Counted from the first letter of the stretch, positions 15,627 through 25,236 are shown. The stretch: 33,509 nucleotides of DNA from an uncultured Mycoplasmatota bacterium (GCA_900557185.1 USRP01000007.1:1-33509), one strand, 5' to 3'. The notes: generated by a model not told the origin, from the sequence alone. A program made the numbers and translations.

Positions 15627-16142
15627 ATGTTACAAGTAAAAAAGAATACCTTTCAAGTACAATATATAGATATGAATTTCAGACAAAGAGTATATGAAAA
15701 TGAAAGTATTATCTCTATTATGATGGATATTTCTTTCTATCCTAGAGAATTAGATGGAGAAATTGTTTCAGGAACATTTTCGGTACTAGTCGATACCAAT
15801 CAAATTAAAACAATCAAAGATTTAGAAAATAAAACATTTAATCAAGAAGTAAAAGTTTCGGCAGCAATATCTAGAAATGGAAGTTGGGAACATTATGATG
15901 CTTATGATGGTATCTTAACTTTTATGAATTGCAATCATAATCATATTGATTTTCATTTAGAAAGTAAGAAAAATGAACTAGAACTAGATGGTACAGCGAC
16001 TATGATTAGTCTCTATTCAACCAGTAGTAATGAAGAAACATTAAAGAAATATTTTCAAATGGATGATTTTTATCCAACACCAATTAAGAAGAAAATACAA
16101 AATCGTGAAATTTTAAAATATTATGTAAAAAACGAAGCATAG
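15627..16142 (+). CDS. Conserved hypothetical protein
   Basis: A 171-residue protein I do not recognise. It has no signal peptide or membrane segment and looks mostly beta (alternating hydrophobic stretches such as VYENESIISIMMDISF and GTFSVLVD). Acidic and aromatic residues are frequent and no catalytic motif stands out. An AGAAAAGAGG ribosome-binding site precedes ATG 15627. It is separated by 14 bases from the gene before and 16 from the PAP2 gene after it, so it belongs to the same operon. Confidence 0.8.
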   Translation: MLQVKKNTFQVQYIDMNFRQRVYENESIISIMMDISFYPRELDGEIVSGTFSVLVDTNQIKTIKDLENKTFNQEVKVSAAISRNGSWEHYDAYDGILTFMNCNHNHIDFHLESKKNELELDGTATMISLYSTSSNEETLKKYFQMDDFYPTPIKKKIQNREILKYYVKNEA

Positions 16143-16158
16143 AAAAGCAGGTGTAATT

Positions 16159-16785
16159 ATGAGTCAAAGAATGAAAAAAACATTGTTGTTTGGTTCCATT
16201 GGATTGTTTTTATTATTGACTCTTTTCGTAGCACTGAAGTTAACAACACCAATTGATACAACTTTCTCAAAATGGGTGTTCCAACTTCATAATCCTGTTT
16301 TTACTGCTTTTTTTCGTTTTATTACTGATTTTGGATATATTCAGATTTTACTAATATTATTAGTGATTACACTGATTGTATTTCACAAGTATCGATTTGC
16401 TTATATTTTACCAATTCATGTCACTATCTCTGTTATTTTTAATATGATTTTAAAAAATATTTTCGCAAGACCTCGTCCTGAGATGATTCGTTTAATTGAT
16501 GAAGTAGGTTTTAGTTTCCCATCAGGACATGCGATGGTAACGATGGTAGCTTATGGATATTTAATATATGTTGTACACCATTATATTCAACAGAAATGGT
16601 TAAGATATAGTCTGATTGCTTTCCTAGTTTTTATTATTGTATCAGTAGGTCTTTCCCGTATCTATTTAGGTGTTCATTATCTAACCGATGTATTAGCAGG
16701 ATATAGTATTTCTCTTTTCTATTTGTTAGTTGTAACAAAAATGAAGATTTTTTCACTAGGTGATCATCATGAAAGTATGGATTGA
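16159..16785 (+). CDS. PAP2-family membrane phosphatase
   Basis: A 208-residue protein with about six membrane segments and the complete PAP2 signature: K99-x6-RP (KNIFARPRP), PSGH (121-124), and SR-x5-H-x3-D (Ser166-Arg167, His173, Asp177). Enzymes of this type dephosphorylate lipid phosphates, for example undecaprenyl-, phosphatidylglycerol- or phosphatidic-type substrates, on the outer face of the membrane. The particular lipid cannot be told from sequence. An undecaprenyl role would overlap with uppP at 25332. It overlaps the YaiI/YqxD gene by 17 bases. Confidence 0.92.
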   Translation: MSQRMKKTLLFGSIGLFLLLTLFVALKLTTPIDTTFSKWVFQLHNPVFTAFFRFITDFGYIQILLILLVITLIVFHKYRFAYILPIHVTISVIFNMILKNIFARPRPEMIRLIDEVGFSFPSGHAMVTMVAYGYLIYVVHHYIQQKWLRYSLIAFLVFIIVSVGLSRIYLGVHYLTDVLAGYSISLFYLLVVTKMKIFSLGDHHESMD

Positions 16786-17203
16786 TGGGGATGCTTGTCC
16801 TGATATTTCTGATATTTTAGATTTATGTCATTATTATCAAACACCGGTATGTATTGTCTGTGATGATTCTCATGAATTTCAAAATACAGAAGAAGTAAAA
16901 ATAGTTAGTACTGGTTTTCAAAGTGCGGATATGTATCTTTTAAATCATATTGAAAATCATGACTTTGTCATTACAGGAGACTATGGAGTTGCTACCATTG
17001 CTCTAGCAAAGCAATGTACCACCTTACATCCCAATGGAATATTTTATACAAAAGATAACATGGACCAATTGTTATTTCAAAGACATATGTATAGTAAAAT
17101 GAGAAGACAAAATAAAAAGACACCACATAGTAAAAAACGCAGTTCTGATGTTCGTTTACAATTTTTAAATCAAATTGAATCTGTTTTAAAGATGAGTAGG
17201 TGA
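16769..17203 (+). CDS. YaiI/YqxD (UPF0178) family protein
   Basis: A 144-residue protein starting at ATG 16769, preceded by AGGTGA. It has the family opening KVWIDGDACP and the ITGDYGVATIAL segment whose acidic residues form a PIN-like/NYN-like metal-site pattern. The C-terminal RRQNKKTPHSKKRS stretch is basic, as is usual in this family. A nuclease activity has been suggested from the fold, but I know of no firm function. It overlaps the PAP2 stop and ends 4 bases before fhs. Confidence 0.88.
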   Translation: MKVWIDGDACPDISDILDLCHYYQTPVCIVCDDSHEFQNTEEVKIVSTGFQSADMYLLNHIENHDFVITGDYGVATIALAKQCTTLHPNGIFYTKDNMDQLLFQRHMYSKMRRQNKKTPHSKKRSSDVRLQFLNQIESVLKMSR

Positions 17204-17207
17204 TACG

Positions 17208-18866
17208 ATGAAAACAGATATTGAAATTACAGAAGCATATCAAGGAATTCCTATTTCCACATTAGCTCAAAAATTAGGTATAGAACCTTACTTTGAACCC
17301 TATGGAAAATGGAAAGGGAAAATTGATTTATCGCTTTATGATCAGTTGCAAGAAAAAGAAGAGGGGAAATTAATTTTAGTGACGAGTACTTCTCCAACAC
17401 CGATGGGAGAAGGAAAAACAACGATGGTAATCGGCTTACATGATGCTCTTTGTAAGTTAGGGTATCATAGTTTAGCAACCCTAAGAGAACCTTCTCTAGG
17501 ACCAGTTTTTGGTATTAAAGGAGGAGCTACAGGGGGAGGTTATGCCCAAGTATATCCGATGGATGAGATTAATCTTCATTTTACAGGAGATATGCATGCG
17601 ATAACGAGTGCGAATAATCTTCTATCAGCAGCAATTGATAATCATATTTATCAAGGAAATGAATTACACATTGACGAAAATAAAATTGTTCATACTCGTT
17701 GTCTTGATATCAATGATCGTAATTTAAGAGAGATTGAAGTAGGGTGTGGGAAACAAGGCATTCACCATCGTGAACAATTTGTGATTACTGTTGCGACGGA
17801 GTTAATGGCAATCTTATGTCTTTCTGATTCTCTTGCTGATTTAAAGAGAAGAATTGGAAATATGTTAATTGCCTATGATGTAGAGAATCAACCGATTTAT
17901 GTATCTGATTTACATGTTGAAGATGCGATGACAATTTTATTGAAAGATGCTTTAAAACCAAATCTTGTACAAACCTTGGAAGGAAATCCAGTCCTTATTC
18001 ATGGTGGTCCATTTGCGAATATCGCCCATGGTTGTAATTCTTTATTAGCGACCAAACTGGCTTTAAAACTATCCGATTATGTGGTGACAGAAGCTGGTTT
18101 TGGCAGTGATTTAGGAGCAGAAAAGTTCTTAGATATCAAATGCCCAAAAGGAAATTTAAAACCACATGTGATTGTTTTAAATATGACAATTCGCAGTATG
18201 AAGTATCATGGTGGTGCTTCTAAAGATCAGTTGGCACAAGAAAATGTAAAAGTGTTAGAAAAGGGAATGACCAATTTAAAAGCACATTTAGAAAATATGA
18301 GAAAGTATACAAGTCATGTTGTCGTATGTATCAATCAGTTTCCGACAGATAGTCATAAAGAACTTTCTGTTGTTAAGAAAGCATTAGAGACATTACATGT
18401 TCCTTATGCATGTTCTACTGCCTATCAAGATGGAGGTAAGGGATCTGTTGAACTTGCGAAAACAGTCATTCAATTGTGTCAACATGAACCTGATTTTCAC
18501 CCGCTATATGAGATGAATTTATCTCTTACCAAAAAAATAGAAACCATTGCGACAGAAATCTATCATGCAAAGAAAGTATGTTATCAAGATGGTGTGTTAG
18601 AAAAATTAAAAGAATATGAAAATATGGGAGCAACATCACAACCTGTTTGTATTGCAAAAACACAATACTCATTTAGTGATGATGCGAAAAAACTAGGTGA
18701 TCCACGTGATTTTGTAGTAGAAGTAAAAGATGTAAAATGGAATCGTGGAGCAGAATTTGTAGTAGTATATATGGGAAACATTATGACAATGCCAGGATTA
18801 TCTAAAAAACCTGCTATGACATCTATGCATATTACAAATAATGGACATATTACGGGGTTGTTTTAG
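17208..18866 (+). CDS. fhs: Formate-tetrahydrofolate ligase
   Basis: A 552-residue protein close to the standard ~556. The ATP-binding loop SPTPMGEGKTT (residues 62-72) is diagnostic, followed by REPSLGPVFGIKGGATGGGY and the NLHFTGD-HAI region. The conserved C-terminal GNIMTMPGLSKKPA is also present. It makes 10-formyl-THF from formate, THF and ATP in the cytoplasm, feeding purine and formyl-methionine synthesis. The start overlaps the RBS region of the previous gene in a compact operon (spacing 4 bases), with GAGTAGGTGA upstream. Confidence 0.97.
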   Translation: MKTDIEITEAYQGIPISTLAQKLGIEPYFEPYGKWKGKIDLSLYDQLQEKEEGKLILVTSTSPTPMGEGKTTMVIGLHDALCKLGYHSLATLREPSLGPVFGIKGGATGGGYAQVYPMDEINLHFTGDMHAITSANNLLSAAIDNHIYQGNELHIDENKIVHTRCLDINDRNLREIEVGCGKQGIHHREQFVITVATELMAILCLSDSLADLKRRIGNMLIAYDVENQPIYVSDLHVEDAMTILLKDALKPNLVQTLEGNPVLIHGGPFANIAHGCNSLLATKLALKLSDYVVTEAGFGSDLGAEKFLDIKCPKGNLKPHVIVLNMTIRSMKYHGGASKDQLAQENVKVLEKGMTNLKAHLENMRKYTSHVVVCINQFPTDSHKELSVVKKALETLHVPYACSTAYQDGGKGSVELAKTVIQLCQHEPDFHPLYEMNLSLTKKIETIATEIYHAKKVCYQDGVLEKLKEYENMGATSQPVCIAKTQYSFSDDAKKLGDPRDFVVEVKDVKWNRGAEFVVVYMGNIMTMPGLSKKPAMTSMHITNNGHITGLF

Positions 18867-18880
18867 AAAGGTTGAATGTC

Positions 18881-19750
18881 ATGAATGATGAAATATGGAA
18901 AGAATTAGGATATATTTTAGAATATATGAAACAAGATATGATACAACTAATTATAAAATTGTATTCTAATTCAACTTATAAAGTTCCTAAAAAAAGACGT
19001 TCTATTTATTTAGAACAAGAAAATGCTGAACAGTTATTTTTAGACTTTTTAAGAGCAAAATTAGGAGAAGAATATTATCAAATTGGAAAACAAGCTTTAC
19101 AAGATTATATTTTTCGTACAAAAGATGAACATGGAAAAGATTTTAAACATTCTGGTCTAGATTGGAGTAAAGAATTCTATCAAATTGAATTAAATTATAA
19201 TTTATCTGATGTAATTACTTATGCCCATGAATATACGCATTATTTACAAAAAGAAGAAAATACGACGATATTTATGCTAGGAGAAGCACTTCCTATTTTT
19301 ATAGAACAACTTGCTACAATCTATTTAAAAGAGCAATTTCCACGTGAACCACGTGTTTATCTATGTGATTTTGAACGTTACAAGTGGAATGAGAGTTATA
19401 TTGATAACGAGTATATTTGTCTTTGTGAGGAACATCTTTATACACATTATTCTTTATTATCCATGAGATATATTTTAGGGTTATTAATTGCTTGTAAGTT
19501 GTATCATGATTATTTGTTATCACCAAAAAGATCATTAGAAGAAGCAAAAGCATTCTTTCTGGCAACAGAAAAAAATCATTTTAATGAAGCAATGCAGGCA
19601 ATAGGCTTAAATGTACACTATAAAAATTATCAATTATATTATTCAGATGATGTTATCAATGAGTTAGTTCGAGGATATCAACAACATTATCAGCAAATAT
19701 TTCAAGAGTATCACGATTTAAATGCCAAGCGTTTAAAATTTTGGAAATAG
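18881..19750 (+). CDS. Putative zinc metallopeptidase-like protein (HExxH)
   Basis: A 289-residue cytosolic protein (ATG 18881; AGAAAGG upstream). An HEYTH motif (His116, Glu117, His120) sits in a predicted helix, and a downstream GEALPIFIEQ helix offers Glu135 or Glu142 as the third ligand, as in gluzincin peptidases. The rest is helical, rich in Tyr and charged residues, with no signal peptide or membrane segment. I do not recognise a named family. It is the last gene of the operon behind fhs and ends at a terminator. A peptidase role is inferred only from the motif. Confidence 0.7.
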   Translation: MNDEIWKELGYILEYMKQDMIQLIIKLYSNSTYKVPKKRRSIYLEQENAEQLFLDFLRAKLGEEYYQIGKQALQDYIFRTKDEHGKDFKHSGLDWSKEFYQIELNYNLSDVITYAHEYTHYLQKEENTTIFMLGEALPIFIEQLATIYLKEQFPREPRVYLCDFERYKWNESYIDNEYICLCEEHLYTHYSLLSMRYILGLLIACKLYHDYLLSPKRSLEEAKAFFLATEKNHFNEAMQAIGLNVHYKNYQLYYSDDVINELVRGYQQHYQQIFQEYHDLNAKRLKFWK

Positions 19751-19775
19751 AAAGAAGCAGTTTTGTTTCTTTTTT
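19751..19775 (+). terminator. Intrinsic terminator after the HExxH gene
   Basis: AAAGAAGC (19751-19758) pairs with GTTTCTTT (19765-19772, one G-T pair), followed by Ts. Confidence 0.65.
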
Positions 19776-19800
19776 GATTGTGGGAAATTATGGGAATTGA

Positions 19801-19854
19801 TTGACATATGACAAGTTGTCATGTTAAAATGAACAAGTATGACAATTTGTCATA
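19801..19854 (+). promoter_or_regulatory. TetR-ABC operon promoter with two palindromic operators
   Basis: A consensus -35 TTGACA (19801-19806) and a -10 near 19824-19830 (TTAAAAT) bracket a palindrome ATGACAA-G-TTGTCAT (19808-19822). A second palindrome TATGACAA-T-TTGTCATA (19838-19854) covers the transcription start region. The centres are 31 bp apart, about three helical turns. TetR-type repressors commonly bind such sites to block their own operon, so TetR 19877 is the likely ligand-responsive repressor. Confidence 0.85.
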
Positions 19855-19876
19855 TGCTAATAGATGAGGTGATACC

Positions 19877-20494
19877 GTGCCGACACAAACATTTTTTCAT
19901 CTTCCTAAGGAAAAACAAAAAACACTATTGAAAGCAGCAATCAATGAATTTACACAACATTCTTTTGAAAATGCTTCCATCAATCAAATTATTAAAGAAG
20001 CATCTATCCCACGTGGTAGTTTTTATATGTATTTTCGCGATAAAGAAGATTTATATTTTTACTTACTGGATCAATCAAATACACATTTTCAAAAACAACT
20101 TTTAATTACCGTTGTAAAAGAGCAGGGTGATTTATTTCGGACGTTTGAATGTCTATTTGAAGTAATTGTCGATTACTGTTCTAAAAAGAGTCATCGTCTA
20201 TTTTTTAAACAAGTATTCGCCAATATCAACAGTCGTTCTGAAAAACGGTTATTCCCTGTAAAACCAAATGTTTTTGAACCTCAAAATACATATAAATTAT
20301 TTTTAGAACAAATTGATGTAAGTAAATTAAATGTTCAATGTGAAGATGATTTAGAAGAAATCGTTGGTTTATTATTTGGTATGACACTTCATACACTTGT
20401 TTCTTCTTTTACATCAGATAAGACAAAAGAAGAAATTATGATTTCTTATCGAAGAAAATTAACACTATTAAGAGATGGTATGGAAAAGAAATAG
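19877..20494 (+). CDS. TetR-family transcriptional repressor
   Basis: A 205-residue protein starting at GTG 19877 (GAGGTGAT upstream). The N-terminal HTH is typical of TetR: LLKAAINEFTQHSFENASIN, IIKEASIPRGSFYMYFRDKEDLYFYLL. The C-terminal ligand domain is variable. Two operators in its own promoter and direct linkage (15 bases) to a heterodimeric ABC exporter suggest it senses an exported compound, probably a drug or peptide, and derepresses the pump. The ligand is unknown. Confidence 0.93.
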   Translation: MPTQTFFHLPKEKQKTLLKAAINEFTQHSFENASINQIIKEASIPRGSFYMYFRDKEDLYFYLLDQSNTHFQKQLLITVVKEQGDLFRTFECLFEVIVDYCSKKSHRLFFKQVFANINSRSEKRLFPVKPNVFEPQNTYKLFLEQIDVSKLNVQCEDDLEEIVGLLFGMTLHTLVSSFTSDKTKEEIMISYRRKLTLLRDGMEKK

Positions 20495-20509
20495 AAAGGA
20501 TTAGAGGTT

Positions 20510-22750
20510 ATGGTTCGAATTATAAAACACTTATGTAAATATTGGTATTCGGTTTTGATTGTCATTGCTCTTTTATTCGTGCAAGCAGCATGTGACTTAT
20601 CATTACCAGAATATACTTCTCGTATTGTAAATACAGGTATTCAAGAAGGTGGTATTGAAGATAATACACCAGAAGCAATTACTAAAGAGAGTTTTGAAGA
20701 TATCTTACTTTTCTTAAACGAAAAAGATAGTAAATTTGTTCAAAATCAATATGAAGTTGTCTCTAAAAAAGATGCGACAGAAGAACAGTTAGAAAGCTAT
20801 CCAACAGTAGAAAAACAAGATATTTATGTGTTAAAAGATATTTCTAAAGAAAATCATGAAAAATTAAATCAATTATTGCAAAAACCATTAACATATTTAT
20901 TGTTATTTAGTGGTGATACTGAAGAAGGAGCAAAAATTGAAAAACAAATTATCAGTAAGTTACCGGAACAACTATCATCTATTCCTGATTTGACAGTCAT
21001 GAAATTATTAGAAATGATGCCAAAAGAACAACGTCAGGAAATGATGAAACAATTAAATCAAAAAATGAAAGATATGCCAGACACAATGTTAGAACAAAGT
21101 GCCATTCAATTTGTGAAAACGGAGTATCAAAGATTAGGAATGGATACCGATCGTATTCAGACGAATTATATTTTTGTATCTGGTTTAAAGATGTTAGGTT
21201 TAGCACTCATCTCTATGTTTGCAACCGTCATGGTTGGATTCCTAGGTTCTCGTATTGCTGCTAGACTTGCACGTGATCTTAGAAATCAAGTATTTAAGAA
21301 AGTAGTTGATTTCTCAGAAAGCGAGATGAAACAATTCTCAACAGCTAGTTTAATTACACGTAGTACGAATGATATTCAACAAGTCCAAATGTTGTTAGTA
21401 TTCTTACTTCGTACAATCTTCTATGCACCAATTATCGCCATTGGAGGAGTTGTAAAAGTACTAGCAACAGGTACTGGTATGGCATGGATTATTGCCGTAG
21501 CAGTTATGGCAATTGCGACACTTGTTATTATCTTATTTGCAATTGCTATGCCAAAATTCAAACGTGTTCAAAAATTAATCGACCGTTTAAATTTAGTAAC
21601 ACGTGAAATTTTAACAGGACTTCCTGTTATCCGTGCTTTCGCTAAAGAAAAACACGAAGAAGCACGTTTTGATAAAGCCAATAAAGACTTAAAGAACAAT
21701 CAATTATTTATCGTTCGTGTCATGGCAACCATGATGCCACTTATGATGTTTACAATGAATGCGATTGCCGTATTAATCGTGTGGGAAGCTGCCAAAGGAA
21801 TTGATAGTGGTGTTATGCAAGTTGGTGACATGATGGCATTTATTCAATATACAATGCAAATTATTATGTCATTCTTAATGATTTCAATTGTATCAATTAT
21901 GCTTCCACGTGCCATTGTCAGTATTGGACGTATTGATGAAGTATTAAAAACTCCATTTACAATTTTAAATCCAAAACAAAAAAAGGAGACAACAGAAGTA
22001 GGAACAGTTGAATTCAAAGACGTTTCATTCCGTTATCCAGACTCTGATGGATATATGTTACATCATATTAACTTCAAAGCGAATAAAGGAGAAACAGTTG
22101 CCTTTATCGGATCAACTGGTAGTGGTAAATCAACATTGATTAACTTAATTCCACGTTTCTTTGAAGCAACAAAAGGAGAAGTATTAGTCGATGGAGTCAA
22201 CGTAAAAGACTTAGATCAAAAAGATTTACGTAATAAGATTGGATATGTTCCTCAAACCGGTGTACTATTCTCTGGTACCATTGCTTCTAACTTACGTTAT
22301 GGAAAAGAAGATGCCAGTGATAAAGAAATCCAAGAAGCATTAGATATTGCTCAAGCATCTGAATTTGTAAGTAAGTTACCAAAAGGAACAGAAAACCCAA
22401 TCAGCCAAGGTGGTACGAATGTCAGTGGAGGACAAAAACAACGTTTATCCATTGCTCGTGCAGTAATCAAAAAACCAGAAATTTATATTTTTGACGATAG
22501 CTTCTCAGCACTAGATTTTAAAACAGATGCAGCACTTCGTAAGGCTTTAAGAGAAAAGACCAAAGGAAGTACTATGTTAATTGTCGCACAACGTATTAGT
22601 ACGATTATGAATGCAGATAAGATTGTCGTATTAGATGATGGTAATGTCGTTGGTACTGGTACACATCAAGAATTGTTAAAATCATGTGATGTATACCGTG
22701 AAATTGCATTATCACAATTGTCAAAGGAGGAATTAGATTATGAAGGGTAA
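20510..22750 (+). CDS. ABC exporter half-transporter with degenerate catalytic site
   Basis: A 746-residue type IV ABC exporter subunit (membrane domain then ATPase). Between the first and second membrane helices lies an unusually long ~170-residue extracytoplasmic insertion (residues ~35-225), charged and helical. Walker A GSTGSGKST begins at residue 534, the signature is VSGGQKQR, and Walker B reads IYIFDDS: the catalytic Glu is Asp (663). The partner (22740) has a normal Glu but a changed signature, so this subunit contributes the non-catalytic Walker B. Heterodimers of this kind (BmrCD/LmrCD type) pump drugs or lipids. It is cotranscribed with TetR, and its stop overlaps the partner by 11 bases. 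Confidence 0.93.
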   Translation: MVRIIKHLCKYWYSVLIVIALLFVQAACDLSLPEYTSRIVNTGIQEGGIEDNTPEAITKESFEDILLFLNEKDSKFVQNQYEVVSKKDATEEQLESYPTVEKQDIYVLKDISKENHEKLNQLLQKPLTYLLLFSGDTEEGAKIEKQIISKLPEQLSSIPDLTVMKLLEMMPKEQRQEMMKQLNQKMKDMPDTMLEQSAIQFVKTEYQRLGMDTDRIQTNYIFVSGLKMLGLALISMFATVMVGFLGSRIAARLARDLRNQVFKKVVDFSESEMKQFSTASLITRSTNDIQQVQMLLVFLLRTIFYAPIIAIGGVVKVLATGTGMAWIIAVAVMAIATLVIILFAIAMPKFKRVQKLIDRLNLVTREILTGLPVIRAFAKEKHEEARFDKANKDLKNNQLFIVRVMATMMPLMMFTMNAIAVLIVWEAAKGIDSGVMQVGDMMAFIQYTMQIIMSFLMISIVSIMLPRAIVSIGRIDEVLKTPFTILNPKQKKETTEVGTVEFKDVSFRYPDSDGYMLHHINFKANKGETVAFIGSTGSGKSTLINLIPRFFEATKGEVLVDGVNVKDLDQKDLRNKIGYVPQTGVLFSGTIASNLRYGKEDASDKEIQEALDIAQASEFVSKLPKGTENPISQGGTNVSGGQKQRLSIARAVIKKPEIYIFDDSFSALDFKTDAALRKALREKTKGSTMLIVAQRISTIMNADKIVVLDDGNVVGTGTHQELLKSCDVYREIALSQLSKEELDYEG

Positions 22751-24539
22751 AAAACAAGCACCAAGTTCTGATAAAGCAAAAGACTTTAAAGGAACTTTAA
22801 AGCAACTTGCACATTATCTATCTCCTTATAAATACTATATCTTTACAGTTGTTTTATTTGCTATATTAAGTGCAGCCTTTTCAATTATTGGACCAAAAAT
22901 CATGGGAAAAGCAACAACGGAGATATTTAATGGTTTAGTTAGTAAAATCAGTGGTGGAAGTGGAATCGATTTTTCTAAAATTGGTCGTATTCTAATCTTC
23001 TTATTATGCTTATATGCTGTCAGTGCAGTATGTAATTTTGTTCAAAACTTTATTATGTCTGGAGTCAGTCAAAAGATTGCCTATGGACTAAGAAAGTCTA
23101 TTAGTGAAAAATTAAATCGTTTACCAATGAAATATTTTGACCATAAAACACATGGAGAAATTCTAAGTAGAGTTACAAACGATGTCGATACTGTAAGTTC
23201 TAACTTAGATCAATGCATGACACAGATGATTACTTCAATTACAACCTTAATCGGAGTTGTCATCATGATGCTTACAATCTCTCCAATCATGACATTAGCC
23301 GTCTTAGTCATTATTCCAATTGCTTTAATCTTACTTGCTTTTATTGTCAGCCATTCGCAAAAATACTTCGAAAGACAACAAGCATACTTAGGTCATGTCA
23401 ATGGAAAAGTAGAAGAAGTATATGGTGGACATAACATTGTAAAAGCATTTAATGGAGAAGAAGAAGCAGTAGAAGAATTTAAAGAATTAAATCAAACACT
23501 TTATCGTTCTGCATGGAAGAGTCAATTCTTTTCAGGAATTATGATGCCTCTTATGAACTTCATTGGAAACTTAGGATATGTTGTCGTTTCTATTTTAGGT
23601 GGATATTTTGTAATTCAAAATAAAATCACTGTCGGAGATATTCAAAGTTTCATCCAATATGTTCGTAATTTTATGCATCCACTTTCTAATGTTGCCCAAA
23701 TTGTTAACTTAATCCAAGCAACGATTGCAGCAGCTGAAAGAGTATTTGAATTCTTAGGAGAAGAGGAAGAAGTCAAAGAAACAGAACATCCTGTATCTAC
23801 AGAAAACTTAAATGGCAATGTAACTTTCTCTCATGTTCAATTTGGATATAATCCTGATAGAACAATTATCAAAGACTTTAATGCAACCGTAAAACAAGGT
23901 CAAAAAGTAGCTATTGTAGGTCCTACAGGAGCTGGAAAAACAACTATGGTAAAACTATTAATGCGTTTCTATGATGTCAATCATGGTAGCATTCAAATCG
24001 ATGGCCATGATATTAAAGACTTTAAACGTCAAGATTTAAGACGTATGTTTGGAATGGTATTACAAGATACATGGTTATTCTCTGGAACCATTGAAGACAA
24101 TGTCAAGTATGGTAAAATGGATGCGACATTTGAAGATGTAGAAAAAGCTTGTCGTGAAGCTCATGCGGATCATTTCATCAAAACACTTCCAGAAAGTTAT
24201 CACATGGTAATTAACGAAGAAGGAAATAATATTAGCCAAGGACAAAAACAACTTTTAACCATTGCACGTGTTATTCTTGCCGATCCTAAAATCTTAATTT
24301 TAGATGAAGCAACAAGTAGTGTTGACACAAGAACAGAAGAATATATTCAAAAAGCAATGGATGAATTGATGAAAAATAGAACAAGTTTTATCATTGCTCA
24401 TAGATTATCAACCATTCGTAATGCTGATTTAATCTTAGTTATGGATCATGGAGATATTGTCGAACAAGGAAATCATGAAGAATTATTAAAGAAAAATGGT
24501 TTCTATGCGAAATTATATAACTCACAATTTGAAGAATAA
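22740..24539 (+). CDS. ABC exporter half-transporter, catalytic partner
   Basis: A 599-residue ABC exporter half without the long insertion. Walker A GPTGAGKTT begins at residue 394 and Walker B ILILDEATSS has the catalytic Glu523, but the signature is degenerate (ISQGQKQL in place of LSGGQ). With its partner this gives one consensus ATP site (this Walker A/B with the partner's signature) and one degenerate site. The start ATG 22740 uses GGAGG inside the preceding gene, so the two are coupled. The N-terminal tail KGKKQAPSSDKAKDFKGT is short and basic. Substrate unknown. Confidence 0.93.
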   Translation: MKGKKQAPSSDKAKDFKGTLKQLAHYLSPYKYYIFTVVLFAILSAAFSIIGPKIMGKATTEIFNGLVSKISGGSGIDFSKIGRILIFLLCLYAVSAVCNFVQNFIMSGVSQKIAYGLRKSISEKLNRLPMKYFDHKTHGEILSRVTNDVDTVSSNLDQCMTQMITSITTLIGVVIMMLTISPIMTLAVLVIIPIALILLAFIVSHSQKYFERQQAYLGHVNGKVEEVYGGHNIVKAFNGEEEAVEEFKELNQTLYRSAWKSQFFSGIMMPLMNFIGNLGYVVVSILGGYFVIQNKITVGDIQSFIQYVRNFMHPLSNVAQIVNLIQATIAAAERVFEFLGEEEEVKETEHPVSTENLNGNVTFSHVQFGYNPDRTIIKDFNATVKQGQKVAIVGPTGAGKTTMVKLLMRFYDVNHGSIQIDGHDIKDFKRQDLRRMFGMVLQDTWLFSGTIEDNVKYGKMDATFEDVEKACREAHADHFIKTLPESYHMVINEEGNNISQGQKQLLTIARVILADPKILILDEATSSVDTRTEEYIQKAMDELMKNRTSFIIAHRLSTIRNADLILVMDHGDIVEQGNHEELLKKNGFYAKLYNSQFEE

Positions 24540-24544
24540 GACTC

Positions 24545-24576
24545 AGAAGTACAACTGCCATGTTGTACTTCTTTTT
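24545..24576 (+). terminator. Intrinsic terminator after the ABC exporter
   Basis: AGAAGTACAAC (24545-24555) pairs perfectly with GTTGTACTTCT (24562-24572), then a T-run. Confidence 0.85.
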
Positions 24577-24622
24577 CGTTCGTGTTACAATAAGAATAGA
24601 GAAAATAAGAAGGGGTATTGAT

Positions 24623-25222
24623 ATGTTTCAAGGTCATAATTATAAAGAACAAGAAGTAGAGATTCTTCATCCATATGAAATGGAAGATATCGTAGAAGAA
24701 GATTCTGCTATTACAAAAGAGAGTTTTAAAAGAGAACATAAATTGTTACTACCGGTCATTTTATTTTTATCAATTGTCGGAATTGGTGGTTATTTTATGT
24801 TAAATGCTTTTGGCTTTTTTGGCGTCAGTAAAACACTATGTACTAAACAAGAAACAAAAAATCACATATCAATCCAAGATCAATATCAACTTTCTTTTGA
24901 AAACAACTTATTAACTTCTTTTACTTATGAAGACTCTATGCATTTACCAACATCTCCATCGGGGACAGATCGCTATCGTTTCGAGAGCCGTAAGACGGGG
25001 TTGGTGTTTCAATCTAATAAAATAAAAAATCAATCTGGAGTTGATGTTTCTTCTGAAGTGTTTGATACTTCTTATCATTTACTGGTAAAAGTACGATTAA
25101 AACAAGTCAATAATGCAATGGTACCAATGATTGATCATGAAACAGATATGTTGGAAATGGATATGCAGAAAAAAGATGTTTTACAAATGATGAAAGAAAA
25201 TGGATATCACTGTCAAGGATAA
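24623..25222 (+). CDS. Membrane-anchored protein with extracytoplasmic beta domain
   Basis: A 199-residue protein starting at ATG 24623 with AGAAGGGG upstream. A ~45-residue charged cytoplasmic part (PYEMEDIVEEDSAITKES) precedes a single membrane helix (about residues 52-74), and the remainder lies outside. The outside part opens with LCTKQE and repeats beta strands (YQLSFENNLLTSFTYED), weakly reminiscent of the YehR/DUF1307 fold but not a confident match. No signal peptidase II lipobox is seen. It has a -10 near 24590 (TACAAT). I do not recognise a function. It is its own transcription unit. Confidence 0.75.
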   Translation: MFQGHNYKEQEVEILHPYEMEDIVEEDSAITKESFKREHKLLLPVILFLSIVGIGGYFMLNAFGFFGVSKTLCTKQETKNHISIQDQYQLSFENNLLTSFTYEDSMHLPTSPSGTDRYRFESRKTGLVFQSNKIKNQSGVDVSSEVFDTSYHLLVKVRLKQVNNAMVPMIDHETDMLEMDMQKKDVLQMMKENGYHCQG

Positions 25223-25236
25223 TGATTAAAAATTGG

